The notes under the pieces were generated by a model. The model saw nothing but the letters and a program-made list of their open reading frames with translations. It was not told the DNA's origin and searched no databases. A program made the translations under genes and the position numbers. Below, in pieces: positions 32,820 to 40,795 of a stretch of DNA of 64,000 nucleotides. The stretch is from Mycobacterium scrofulaceum (GTDB lineage: Bacteria; Actinomycetota; Actinomycetes; Mycobacteriales; Mycobacteriaceae): NCBI RefSeq assembly GCF_001667885.1, contig NZ_LZJW01000132.1:124001-188000 (forward strand), given 5' to 3'. Each line of letters opens with the position of its first letter. Positions within the stretch are counted from its first letter, which is position 1.

Positions 32820-34343
32820 ATGCCTGACGACTCCCACGCCATGGCGCTGGAACGGACTTGCTCGGTGACCGCGGTCGCGCTCAGCGAGCGACGTCGTGAG
32901 GGCGTCCGGCTGGTCACCGGTGACCGGCGCCGGTTCGGCTTGAACGCAACGTTGACCTTCGTTCACGTCCCCTACCCGCCACTGTGTGATTGGACACGCA
33001 GAGCCCTGACATGCGGTGTGGCCCTGCAATGTTCACCGTCCAAAGAGCGGATCACCGAATATCGGCTCAACGAGTTGTCCGCTCGGGAAATGTGCGCCCT
33101 CACCGTGGTCGAAGCCGGCGTCGCCCTCGGCTGGATGGCCTCGCGTTGGCCCGGTCTGATCCCCGAGGCGCAACGACTGCTACCGGACCTGCACACCGAA
33201 GCCGGCGACATGACCGCCCTGGAAATGCTCAACCGGGCGATCGCGTTGGCCGCCACGGGTCAGCCGTTGGCGGTGGATCCGCTGTTGGGCCGCTTGCCGT
33301 TGGCGTTCACGGCGCCGAAGGGCTTGGCCGACCGGTTGCGCAGGAGCTTCGGCAGGATGCCCTGGACCACAGTGCAAAAGCGACTGCCACGGCCGTACTC
33401 GGTGCCCGTCGGCGGCGACGGTGGGGTGCGTAACCCCAACCTGCCGCCGCCAAGTCGGCCGCAGGACAACGATTTCGACTCGACCCCCGAGCACCGGCCG
33501 GGCATTCCCTACCCGGAATGGAACATGTGGACCAAGCAATTCATGCGCGACCACGTCGCCGTGATCGAGTATGCGGACGCCCACCGCGCACCTGTTCAGG
33601 TGCCCGTGGCAGTTGACGTTCGCAAGTGGTTCGAGGAACACACCCACCGTGGGATGGCGGACCGCCTCGAGGACGGCTCGGACCTCGACGTCGACCAATA
33701 TGTCAGCCACTACATCGACCTGACCACCGGCGAGGCCGGGGAGCCGAGGATATTCCGCGAGCTGCTCCCGGTTGGTCGCGACGTCACCACGGCGCTGCTG
33801 CTTGACGGCAGTTCATCGCTGGGGGTGCACGGCGGGCGGATCTTCCAACTCGAATTGGCCTGCGCCGACGCGCTTTCGCGCGCTATGACGCTTGCCCGGG
33901 AGCGACACGGCGTCTTCGCCTTCACCGGCAACACCCGGCACCGCGTCGAAGTCCATTGCCTGAAGGATTTCGAAGACCGCCGGCTGGTGGCTCCCAGCGG
34001 GCTCGGCCTGTCGACCCGCGGGTACACCAGGCTCGGTGCGCCGCTGCGCCATTTGACCAGCCGGCTGCTGGCGCAGGGATCCGAGCGGCGGCTGATGATC
34101 GTCATCGGTGACGGTCTGCTCTCCGATGAAGGTTATGAAGGCCGGTATGCCTGGGCGGATGCCGCGCACGCCGTCGAAGAGGCCAACGATGCGGGGGTAT
34201 CGATCTATTACCTCGGCGTGGGACCGACCCGGGTCGATCCGCTACCGGAGGTCTTCGGGCCCCGCCGATCACAACGCATCCGACGCGTAGAGGAGCTGCC
34301 GCGAGTGTTGGCCCATGTCCATCGTGAACTGGTCGCCGCATGA
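32820..34343 (+). CDS. VWA-domain protein (NorD/CbbO-like metalloenzyme activator)
   Basis: This 507-residue soluble protein has a poorly conserved N-terminal part (1-300) and a C-terminal von Willebrand A domain. The MIDAS motif is LLLDGSSSLG with Asp329, and other loop residues lie in RLMIVIGDGLLSDEGYEG. The closest well-known architecture is NorD, which works with the AAA+ ATPase NorQ to insert iron into nitric oxide reductase; CbbO and CoxE act similarly. The stop overlaps the AAA+ ATPase start (ATGA, 34340-34343), the typical pairing. The client is presumably the membrane proteins of this operon. ATG at 32820 was chosen; another at 32841 is possible. Confidence 0.85.
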   Translation: MPDDSHAMALERTCSVTAVALSERRREGVRLVTGDRRRFGLNATLTFVHVPYPPLCDWTRRALTCGVALQCSPSKERITEYRLNELSAREMCALTVVEAGVALGWMASRWPGLIPEAQRLLPDLHTEAGDMTALEMLNRAIALAATGQPLAVDPLLGRLPLAFTAPKGLADRLRRSFGRMPWTTVQKRLPRPYSVPVGGDGGVRNPNLPPPSRPQDNDFDSTPEHRPGIPYPEWNMWTKQFMRDHVAVIEYADAHRAPVQVPVAVDVRKWFEEHTHRGMADRLEDGSDLDVDQYVSHYIDLTTGEAGEPRIFRELLPVGRDVTTALLLDGSSSLGVHGGRIFQLELACADALSRAMTLARERHGVFAFTGNTRHRVEVHCLKDFEDRRLVAPSGLGLSTRGYTRLGAPLRHLTSRLLAQGSERRLMIVIGDGLLSDEGYEGRYAWADAAHAVEEANDAGVSIYYLGVGPTRVDPLPEVFGPRRSQRIRRVEELPRVLAHVHRELVAA

Positions 34344-35143
34344 CCACCGAAACCTATTTCGCGAACGGCAACGAAGTCCAGCTGTTCGAGCAGGCCTTCC
34401 GTCAGCGCATGCCGGTAATGCTCACGGGCCCGACCGGATGCGGCAAGACGCGTTTCGTCGAGCACATGGGCGAGTTGTTGCAACGCCCCGTCGTCACGAT
34501 CAGTTGCCACGACGACCTCACCAGCTCCGATCTGGTCGGCCGCTTCCTGGTGACCGGCGGCGACGTGGTCTGGACGGATGGCCCGCTGACCCGGTCCGTC
34601 AAGGCCGGCGCGATCTGCTACCTCGACGAAGTCGTCGAAGCCCGCCACGACTCGTTGGCCATCCTGCACTCGCTCACCGACCATCGACGATCGCTCTACC
34701 TGGATCGAGCCGGTGAAGTCGTGACCGCGCCGGATTCCTTCATGCTGGTGTGTTCGTACAACCCGGCATATCGCAGCTCGCTGAAGGAGCTGAAACCCTC
34801 GTTCCGCCAGCGATTCGTCACACTCGCGATGAGGTACCTGCCACCCGAGCGCGAGGCCGAGGTGATCGTCGCCGAAACCGGGATCCCTGCCGCCACGGCG
34901 CGTCGATTGGTCGCATGCGCGGTCGCGATCCGCACCGCCGACGACGCCTTCCACTTCGAGCCACCGTCGACCAGGGTGTTGGTCACCGCTGCGCACCTGA
35001 TCGCCTCCGGCGCAAACGAATTAGATGCGGCGGAGGCTTGCATCCTCGCACCGCTGAGCCTCGACGGCGCGGTCACCGACGGTCTACGTGAAGTCGCGGC
35101 GGCAAGCCTGGCCACCACGGACGCCCCGAGTGCACACCCCTAG
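34340..35143 (+). CDS. MoxR/NorQ/CbbQ-type AAA+ ATPase
   Basis: This 267-residue AAA+ ATPase has Walker A GPTGCGKT (30-37), Walker B AICYLDE with Asp96 and Glu97, sensor Asn141 in CSYNPAYRSSLKELKPSFRQRF, and an Arg finger region (Arg156/158). The PAYRSSLKELKPSFRQRF segment and the C-terminal helical lid are characteristic of the CbbQ/NirQ/NorQ group. These hexameric chaperones use ATP with a VWA partner to remodel or metallate a client enzyme. It overlaps the VWA gene and precedes a 42-residue mini-protein by 16 bp. Confidence 0.92.
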   Translation: MTTETYFANGNEVQLFEQAFRQRMPVMLTGPTGCGKTRFVEHMGELLQRPVVTISCHDDLTSSDLVGRFLVTGGDVVWTDGPLTRSVKAGAICYLDEVVEARHDSLAILHSLTDHRRSLYLDRAGEVVTAPDSFMLVCSYNPAYRSSLKELKPSFRQRFVTLAMRYLPPEREAEVIVAETGIPAATARRLVACAVAIRTADDAFHFEPPSTRVLVTAAHLIASGANELDAAEACILAPLSLDGAVTDGLREVAAASLATTDAPSAHP

Positions 35144-35159
35144 GAAAGGAGCCGACGGC

Positions 35160-35288
35160 ATGGACAACCAGGAGAGGAAGCGCAAGAGGGCGCTCATCGT
35201 GTTCCAGCTATTCATCTACGGGTACCTGCTGGTGATGTTCGGCATCCAGATGTACATGTCTTTCGCTCGCGGCTGGTGGAACTTGTGA
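35160..35288 (+). CDS. 42-residue single-helix mini-protein
   Basis: The product begins with a very basic cytosolic head, MDNQERKRKR, followed by one transmembrane helix (ALIVFQLFIYGYLLVMFGI) and a short tail ending ARGWWNL. The start is preceded by a strong site, AGGAAAGGAGCC. Its stop overlaps the GTG start of membrane protein B (GTGA, 35285-35288), so it is almost surely translated with it. It parallels the 34-residue mini-protein near membrane protein A. Confidence 0.75.
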   Translation: MDNQERKRKRALIVFQLFIYGYLLVMFGIQMYMSFARGWWNL

Positions 35289-35983
35289 AACCTGTTGTCG
35301 CGCAGCCGGCGAGCTCGGTCAACCTGGACGATCACCACGACGCGTCCCGCCAGGCGCAGCGCCGCGCCGACAAGTGGATGATCATCGGCGCCGCGTTGAT
35401 GGGCATGTGGGCGCCCGGCCTGATCGGCTTTCCCATCTTCATGCGGGGCGTGTGGCTGCAACGCCAAGCCCTGCGTTCCGGCCTGTCGGTACGGCCGATG
35501 ATCGTAACCCTGATCGGCTATCTGACCCTGATCGACGGCATGCTCAACAGCCTGGGCTGGGCCCTGGACCTGGTCGCCAACCACACCCTGATCAACCGTG
35601 TGCTGATGGTGGGCTGGGGCAACATGTTCGACGCCGGCTACTTCTGGCACTACAACGAGCTCTGGGTCGGGGGCGCCGCGGGGCCGGGCGAAAAAGCCTA
35701 CGTGGCAGGCTTGATCATGACGGTCTTCTCGATGCGGGTGGCCGCCGCCATCGGCTTCCTGCAGATGAAGCGCTGGGGTCATCAGTGGATGGTCGTCACC
35801 TGCTGGATGGGCGTGGTGATCTGGTCCGCCTACGTCTTCAACATGACCATGTTCGCCGACGTGCGTTATGCCGGTGTCGTTTTCCCGGTCATCGGCTGGT
35901 GGCTCTACGACATTTTCTACATCACCCCCTTCCTCGGCATCCCCTACCTGCACACCGTCAACCGAGAAATCTTCACCGACTAA
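35285..35983 (+). CDS. Uncharacterised five-helix membrane protein B (MemB)
   Basis: This 232-residue paralogue of membrane protein A is similar over nearly the full length. Residues 111-138 and 159-180, including DAGYFWHYNELWVGG and MKRWGHQWMVVTCW, are identical to A, and the helix pattern is the same. Polar residues His100, Asp116, His122, Glu125, His166, Asp192, Asp209 and His223 match those of A. Divergence lies mainly in helix 1 and the N terminus. Synonymous codons differ often, so the duplication is old and the protein is constrained. The GTG start in the GTGA overlap is preferred over an in-frame GTG at 35276. The two proteins may form a heteromer. Confidence 0.75.
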   Translation: MKPVVAQPASSVNLDDHHDASRQAQRRADKWMIIGAALMGMWAPGLIGFPIFMRGVWLQRQALRSGLSVRPMIVTLIGYLTLIDGMLNSLGWALDLVANHTLINRVLMVGWGNMFDAGYFWHYNELWVGGAAGPGEKAYVAGLIMTVFSMRVAAAIGFLQMKRWGHQWMVVTCWMGVVIWSAYVFNMTMFADVRYAGVVFPVIGWWLYDIFYITPFLGIPYLHTVNREIFTD

Positions 35984-35995
35984 AGGAGCGAAGCA

Positions 35996-36427
35996 GTGGC
36001 TGCACCGTCGACCACCGAAGACAAAGAGCCGGCAACCGATCTCGAGCCCGGGACCACGCCGTACTACGCGCGGATGCACAAATGGATCAAGCGGGCCGTT
36101 TTGGTCTGCCTCGTGGCGCTGGTGCTCGAAGGTGCGTTCACGTTGCCGTTCATGGCGGTCTACTACGGCTACCCCACGCTCAGCCTTACTCAGATCTGCA
36201 GCGAATTGCTCAAGATTCGCTACTCCAACGACACCTTGGAGTGCAAGTACCCGTACCCGCCGTTCGGGCCGCCGGAGGGCGCCGAAGGCAAGGCGACAGC
36301 GCAGGACGTGTGGGGCATCCAGCCGATACCGAAGTACCACCGGCTTGGCTTCCGCGAACTCGTCAAGATCCACAATGACCGGCTCGCTCGCCAGGCCGCC
36401 CAACAGCACGCAGGGTCACACCCTTGA
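35996..36427 (+). CDS. 143-residue membrane-anchored protein of the same operon
   Basis: The product has an acidic, Thr/Pro-rich N terminus, then KWIKRAVL, one transmembrane helix (about residues 34-56) and a mostly hydrophilic C-terminal part. This has two cysteines (68 and 83, in QICSEL and LECKYP), a Pro-rich turn and a basic tail (ELVKIHNDRLARQAAQQ). No family is recognised. Following membrane protein B by 12 bp after AAAGGAGCG, it looks like a further small subunit or assembly partner. Its stop overlaps the TTG of the next gene (TTGA, 36424-36427). Confidence 0.7.
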   Translation: MAAPSTTEDKEPATDLEPGTTPYYARMHKWIKRAVLVCLVALVLEGAFTLPFMAVYYGYPTLSLTQICSELLKIRYSNDTLECKYPYPPFGPPEGAEGKATAQDVWGIQPIPKYHRLGFRELVKIHNDRLARQAAQQHAGSHP

Positions 36428-37476
36428 CGTACCGCGTCGTCCAGTGGACGACGGGAAACGTCGGCAAGAGTTCGGTGCGGGCGATAGCCGCCAATCCCGC
36501 ACTGGAGCTCGTCGGGTGTTACGCCTGGTCGCCGGAGAAGGCCGGGCGCGATGTCGGCGAGCTGTGCGGGATCGAATCCCTCGGCGTGAAGGCCACCAAC
36601 GACGTCGAGGCACTGCTCGCGCTGAAGCCGGATTGCGTTGTCTACAACCCGATGTTCGCCAATGTGGACGAGCTGGTTCGCATCCTCGAAGCGGGTATCA
36701 ACGTGGTGGGCACGGCCGGGTTCGTCACCGGCCATTTCCTCGGTGAGGGCCGCGAGCGAATCGCGCGGGCTTGCGAAGCGGGCGGATCTAGCATCTTCGG
36801 CACCGGCATCAACCCCGGCTTCGTCCAACTGTTGACCATCGTGTCGGCGGGGCTCTCCGACCGGGTGGACAAGGTGTCGGTGCTGGAATCCTTTGACACC
36901 ACGATCTACAACTCTCCGGCGACGGAGATACCCATGGGCTTCGGGTATCCGATCGATCAGCAGGATCTACCGGCAGTCACCGAGAAAGGATCCGGCGTCT
37001 TTCGCGACGGCGTGTTACTGCTCGCCGACGCCCTCGGCGTCGAACTCGACGAGGTCCGTTGTCAAGCCGAGTACGCCCAGACCACGGAGGATCTGCACCT
37101 GCCCGGAGACTGGACCATCGCAAAGGGTTGCGTCGCCGGCGTCCACGTTCGCTGGACAGGGATGTTGGCCGGTCGAGAGGTCATCGAAATCGGCGGCCAA
37201 TGGCGAAAAGGACAGGCGCTGGAACCGGATTGGCCGCTGGACATGGGTTACACCGTCGAGGTGCAGGGCCGTCCGACGATCAAGACCACGCTGAGCTTCC
37301 TGCCACCGCCGGACTTCGACGGTACGACGTTGGACGACTACATCATGCTGGGCCTCACCATCACCGCGATGCCGGCGATCACCGCGATACCCGCCGTCAT
37401 CGCCGCTCCGCCCGGCATCGCCACCTACACAGACCTACCGCTGCTGCTTCCGCGCGGAGTCTTGAAAACCAGTTGA
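36424..37476 (+). CDS. DapB-like NAD(P)-dependent dehydrogenase (amine dehydrogenase family), copy C
   Basis: This 350-residue protein has a TTG start fixed by the TTGA overlap and no other good initiation site nearby. The Rossmann motif is VVQWTTGNVGKSSVRAI, followed by LVGCYAWSPEKAGRDVGELCG, NVVGTAGFVTG, and GTGINPGFVQLL (NPGF as in copies A and B). It lacks the extended C-terminal segment of copy B. Location right after the membrane proteins suggests it works on their product or supplies reducing power, but the family has no assigned reaction in mycobacteria. Confidence 0.78.
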   Translation: MTYRVVQWTTGNVGKSSVRAIAANPALELVGCYAWSPEKAGRDVGELCGIESLGVKATNDVEALLALKPDCVVYNPMFANVDELVRILEAGINVVGTAGFVTGHFLGEGRERIARACEAGGSSIFGTGINPGFVQLLTIVSAGLSDRVDKVSVLESFDTTIYNSPATEIPMGFGYPIDQQDLPAVTEKGSGVFRDGVLLLADALGVELDEVRCQAEYAQTTEDLHLPGDWTIAKGCVAGVHVRWTGMLAGREVIEIGGQWRKGQALEPDWPLDMGYTVEVQGRPTIKTTLSFLPPPDFDGTTLDDYIMLGLTITAMPAITAIPAVIAAPPGIATYTDLPLLLPRGVLKTS

Positions 37477-37491
37477 ACAGAAAGCCGGGCC

Positions 37492-37914
37492 ATGACCGCA
37501 AAGCAAGAACCGTCGCTGCATCACGTCGTCTTCGCCGTGGCCCCGGAACGACATGCTGAGGCGACGCAGATGTTCAGTGACCTGGGATTCGTTTTCCAGC
37601 CCCTTCAGCTGACCGAGCTCGGCTTGGACATCCACCTCGACTGGAGCCGGGGTATCGAGCTGGTCAGCCCGATAACCGGGTCGACCGGGGAAGTAGCCGG
37701 CTCGGTGACCGACTTTCTCGAACGTCACGGCGACGGCGTGTACACCGTGGTCATCGGGGTGCCGGACGCTTGTTCTGCTGACGTCGTCGCCGAGCGCTAC
37801 CGCGCGACAACGCGATTCCGGCAGCATTTCGAGGGCGAGGGCTCCTATCTCGACGAAAATGACGTATCGATCCTGGGTCTGCCCCTGACGTTCCTGGCGA
37901 CCAACATTCCATGA
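37492..37914 (+). CDS. VOC/glyoxalase-fold small protein
   Basis: This 140-residue protein resembles a single-module vicinal-oxygen-chelate protein: N-terminal HHVVFAVAPERHAEATQMFSDLGF, central GIELVSPITG, then VYTVVIGVPD. Only part of the metal ligands (His10 or His11 and Glu61) can be picked out, so it could be an isomerase, a binding protein or an inactive relative. It starts 15 bp after DapB-like copy C and is 13 bp from the P450, within one operon. Confidence 0.7.
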   Translation: MTAKQEPSLHHVVFAVAPERHAEATQMFSDLGFVFQPLQLTELGLDIHLDWSRGIELVSPITGSTGEVAGSVTDFLERHGDGVYTVVIGVPDACSADVVAERYRATTRFRQHFEGEGSYLDENDVSILGLPLTFLATNIP

Positions 37915-37927
37915 TTGGAGCGGCACC

Positions 37928-39157
37928 GTGACCGTCGACACCGCAGCACCAAGCGTCTTCGACGCCGACCTACCGATACTGAACTACGACATCACCGACA
38001 CGCCTCAAGAGGTCTATCCACAATTTCGGGCCGCCCAACAGGTGGCACCGATCGCACTGGGTCCCGTGGGCCCAGAGGTGCTCTCCTACGAACTCGCCCG
38101 CACCGTCCTGGGCGACCCGAAGTTCGTGATTCCTCCAGGCATCCACCTCACCGCTCACGGCGTGACATCAGGCGAGCTTTGGGATCGCGTCGTTGCCAGC
38201 ATCCTGTGTATGAACGGCGCCGCTCATCGTCGGTTGCGCAGCCTGGTGTCGAGGGCATTCACACCCCGGGCAACCGCACGCATGGACGAGACAATCCATG
38301 CGGTCATCAATGAGCTCACCGATGCTGTTGTCGCGGAGGGAAGTTGCGAGTTCGTCGAACAGATCGCGCGCCCATATCCGATTCCAGTCATATGCGCTCT
38401 CCTGGGTGCGCCTCGGGAAGATTGGCAGCTGTTCTCGAAATGGGCAGAGGACATCTTCAAAGTGGTCAGCTTCGACTGCAATCTCGCCGAGGAGGAGCCG
38501 AAGGTCCTGAAGGCCTGGGACGCTTTCGATGAATACATCGACGGGATGATCGCCGATCGGCGCAAAGCGCTGACCCACGACCTGCTCTCGGAACTAATCC
38601 GGGCGGAAGATCAAGGCGACCGCCTCGATGCCGGCGAAGTCAAGATGCTGGCGTTCAGCATCCTGCTGGCCGGAACCGACACCACCCGTACGCAATTAGC
38701 AGCCTCGATGGAAGTCTTCTGCGAACATCCCGACCAGTGGGCGCGACTTCGTGACCGTCCCGAGCTCGGAATGAGAGCCGTCGAAGAAACCATGCGGCAC
38801 TCGCCGTCGATGTGCAGCACCCTGCGCAGTGTCACCGACGACGTCACAGTCGGTGACTACACTTTCCCGGCCGGCACCTTCATCATCGTCAACACCTATG
38901 CGGCCAATCGAGATCCGGCTATTTACGACGACCCCGCGCGTTTCGACATCACCCGCAACGATCCGCCGCCCATTTTGACCTTCGGCGGTGGGGCTCACTA
39001 CTGCCTGGGCGCAAACCTGGCGAGGCGTGAACTTTCCGAAGCGCTCACGATTCTTTCCCGCCGCCTACCGAATGCCCGGTGCGTGGAAAGCCCTTCGTGG
39101 CGGCCACTTCTCGGCATGAGTGGGCCGACCCGCCTACCGCTTGAGTTCAATACCTGA
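37928..39157 (+). CDS. Cytochrome P450 (second of three)
   Basis: This 409-residue P450 has AGTDTT at 248-253, ExxR at 287-290 and the heme loop FGGGAHYCLGANLARREL with Cys359. The loop style is common in mycobacterial steroid- and lipid-oxidising CYPs, but no CYP family is assigned. It is the last gene of the membrane operon (GTG start, 13 bp after the VOC gene), and it ends 28 bp before the convergent TetR gene. It probably continues oxidation of the product made upstream. Redox partners are not in the window. Confidence 0.93.
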   Translation: MTVDTAAPSVFDADLPILNYDITDTPQEVYPQFRAAQQVAPIALGPVGPEVLSYELARTVLGDPKFVIPPGIHLTAHGVTSGELWDRVVASILCMNGAAHRRLRSLVSRAFTPRATARMDETIHAVINELTDAVVAEGSCEFVEQIARPYPIPVICALLGAPREDWQLFSKWAEDIFKVVSFDCNLAEEEPKVLKAWDAFDEYIDGMIADRRKALTHDLLSELIRAEDQGDRLDAGEVKMLAFSILLAGTDTTRTQLAASMEVFCEHPDQWARLRDRPELGMRAVEETMRHSPSMCSTLRSVTDDVTVGDYTFPAGTFIIVNTYAANRDPAIYDDPARFDITRNDPPPILTFGGGAHYCLGANLARRELSEALTILSRRLPNARCVESPSWRPLLGMSGPTRLPLEFNT

Positions 39158-39185
39158 GACGCGTGATAGCTGCAGTGCCAGAAGC

Positions 39186-39782
39186 TCAGCTGTGCGGCGA
39201 GATGCCACACATCAGCGTGTCTATCAGTCCGAAGTAGCGTTCGGTCGTTTCCTGCACCGATGTCGTAACGCTGAGCATGCGGTAGAGCGTGGCTCCGATC
39301 AGCGCGTCGGCGGCGGCTTCGACGTCGGCATCCGGCCGGATCTGACCCTTTGAGATTCCCACGCGTAACCGGTCTGCCACCGCGTCGTGAAAGCGGCTGG
39401 TGAGTTGGCGGTACAGCGCGTCGCGGTCGCTCAGGTCTTCAGCAGCCGCGGCGGCGAGAGCGCGGATGAGTGCGACATTCTCGGCAGCCGAACCGATTTC
39501 GGCGTACGCGCGCAGCCAGGTTCTCAAGTCCTCGACCGTGTCTCCCGTGTCCGGAAGCGGGAAGTCGGTCTGGTCGTAGGCCTGCATGACTGCCTCGGCC
39601 ACCAGGGGGCCTTTAGACGGCCACCGTCGATAGACCGTTTGGGTACCCACGCCGGCGATCGCGGCGACCTTGTCCATCGAGACTCCGCGGTAGCCCGCAT
39701 CGACGAGGAGCGCGCGGGTGGCGTCCAGGATTGCCTGGTGCACAGCCGCGCTCCGCGGTCGTCCCCGCCGAGATTGGCCCAC
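39186..39782 (-). CDS. TetR-family transcriptional regulator
   Basis: This 198-residue regulator has RGRPRSAAVHQAILDATRALL at its start and the helix-turn-helix SMDKVAAIAGVGTQTVYRRWPSKGPLVAEA. The C-terminal domain is of the TetR_C_11-like helical type. It is divergent from the second SDR gene. The inverted repeat at 39848-39866 between them is the likely operator. Its own promoter would overlap the same site, giving autoregulation. Confidence 0.9.
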   Translation of the reverse strand: MGQSRRGRPRSAAVHQAILDATRALLVDAGYRGVSMDKVAAIAGVGTQTVYRRWPSKGPLVAEAVMQAYDQTDFPLPDTGDTVEDLRTWLRAYAEIGSAAENVALIRALAAAAAEDLSDRDALYRQLTSRFHDAVADRLRVGISKGQIRPDADVEAAADALIGATLYRMLSVTTSVQETTERYFGLIDTLMCGISPHS

Positions 39783-39847
39783 ACGAAGAACCTAGGCAAT
39801 GGCGGGACCTCGCGCCTAGTCAACGACGCCACGATGTGTCACGATAA

Positions 39848-39866
39848 ACGAGAAAATTTATCTCGT
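39848..39866. promoter_or_regulatory. Inverted repeat ACGAGA-N7-TCTCGT, operator candidate
   Basis: Perfect 6-bp arms are separated by AAATTTA in an AT-rich patch of an otherwise GC-rich region. It lies 66 bp from the TetR start and 53 bp from the SDR start. The half-site differs from the CTGAC repeats, so it belongs to a different regulator, most likely the adjacent TetR protein. Confidence 0.6.
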
Positions 39867-39918
39867 AATTGTTACTGGTCGTCGCCGACGGGCGTGCGTT
39901 GGTCGTGAAGGTGGATAC

Positions 39919-40764
39919 ATGCGCGAGCTGTGCGTCATCACCGGAGGCGCGGGTGGCGTGGGAATGGCCACGGCCAAGATCGTCGGGCAAGACCGGCTGG
40001 TCCTCGTGAGCGACGTCAGCCCGAGCCGGCTGGAGGTGGCGTCAGCCGAATTGCAGCGCCTCGGCATCGACTGCGTGGCGGTCGAGTGCGACGTAACCAA
40101 CCGCGCCTCGGTCGCCGAGCTGATCGCCACCTCGACGTCGTTGGGCTCGGTGACCTCGGTGATCCACACGGCGGGTGTCAGTCCGAGCATGGGCGATGCC
40201 GAGCGCATCCTGCGCATCAACGCGTTGGGCACGGTCCATGTCAACGAGGCGTTCCTCCCGCTGGCGCGTGAGGGGTTCGCGATCGTCAATGTCGCGTCCA
40301 TGGCCGCGCACGTGTTCCCCCGGTTGTTCATCCCCAAGCGACGGTTCAGGGAAGCGCTGCGCAACGAGGACCGCTTCATGGCGAAGGTGACCTCTGCCTG
40401 CAACATCGTGCCGACCGGGGTGCGCCCCGGTTTGGCGTACTCCATCAGCAAGAACTTCGTGACGTGGTACTGCGCATCTCAAGCGGCCCGATTCGGCAGC
40501 CGTGGTGCCCGCATCGTCTCGGTGTCTCCAGGCAGCATCGACACCGAGATGGGCAGGTTGGAGGAGCAAGCCGGATCGGGCGCGATGGTGAAACTGGCCG
40601 CGTTGAAGCGCTTTGGGAAGCCCGAGGAAGTCGCCGCAGTGCTGGCTTTTTGCGCTTCGACCAAAGCCGGCTACCTCACCGGTGTGGACATCGCCTGCGA
40701 CGGCGGCGTTCTGGCGGCGTTCACGCTCAAAAACATGCTGCCGCTGGCAGCACGCAACACCTAG
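39919..40764 (+). CDS. SDR-family oxidoreductase (second)
   Basis: This 281-residue short-chain dehydrogenase has the nucleotide motif TGGAGGVGMATA, Asp in SDVSPSR (NAD preference), HTAG in place of NNAG, the catalytic Ser in IVNVASMAAHV, and YSISKNF for Tyr-x3-Lys. Between Ser and Tyr there is an insertion of about 35 residues (IPKRRFREALRNEDRFMAKV onward) not found in most classical SDRs, which would reshape the substrate pocket. The start has weak ribosome-binding context. It leads a three-gene unit with a small membrane-like protein and a P450. Confidence 0.88.
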   Translation: MRELCVITGGAGGVGMATAKIVGQDRLVLVSDVSPSRLEVASAELQRLGIDCVAVECDVTNRASVAELIATSTSLGSVTSVIHTAGVSPSMGDAERILRINALGTVHVNEAFLPLAREGFAIVNVASMAAHVFPRLFIPKRRFREALRNEDRFMAKVTSACNIVPTGVRPGLAYSISKNFVTWYCASQAARFGSRGARIVSVSPGSIDTEMGRLEEQAGSGAMVKLAALKRFGKPEEVAAVLAFCASTKAGYLTGVDIACDGGVLAAFTLKNMLPLAARNT

Positions 40765-40795
40765 CCCTGCGTTCCCCGAAGGAGGACGACACGCG

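Noticed and set aside
31912..35983. Idea that membrane proteins A/B are copper membrane monooxygenase (AmoC/PmoC) subunits
   Set aside because: Size and polar residues are loosely similar, but the PmoC metal pattern is absent, no PmoB-like cupredoxin or PmoA subunit is encoded nearby, and those systems are not paired with a NorQ/NorD-type ATPase and VWA protein.
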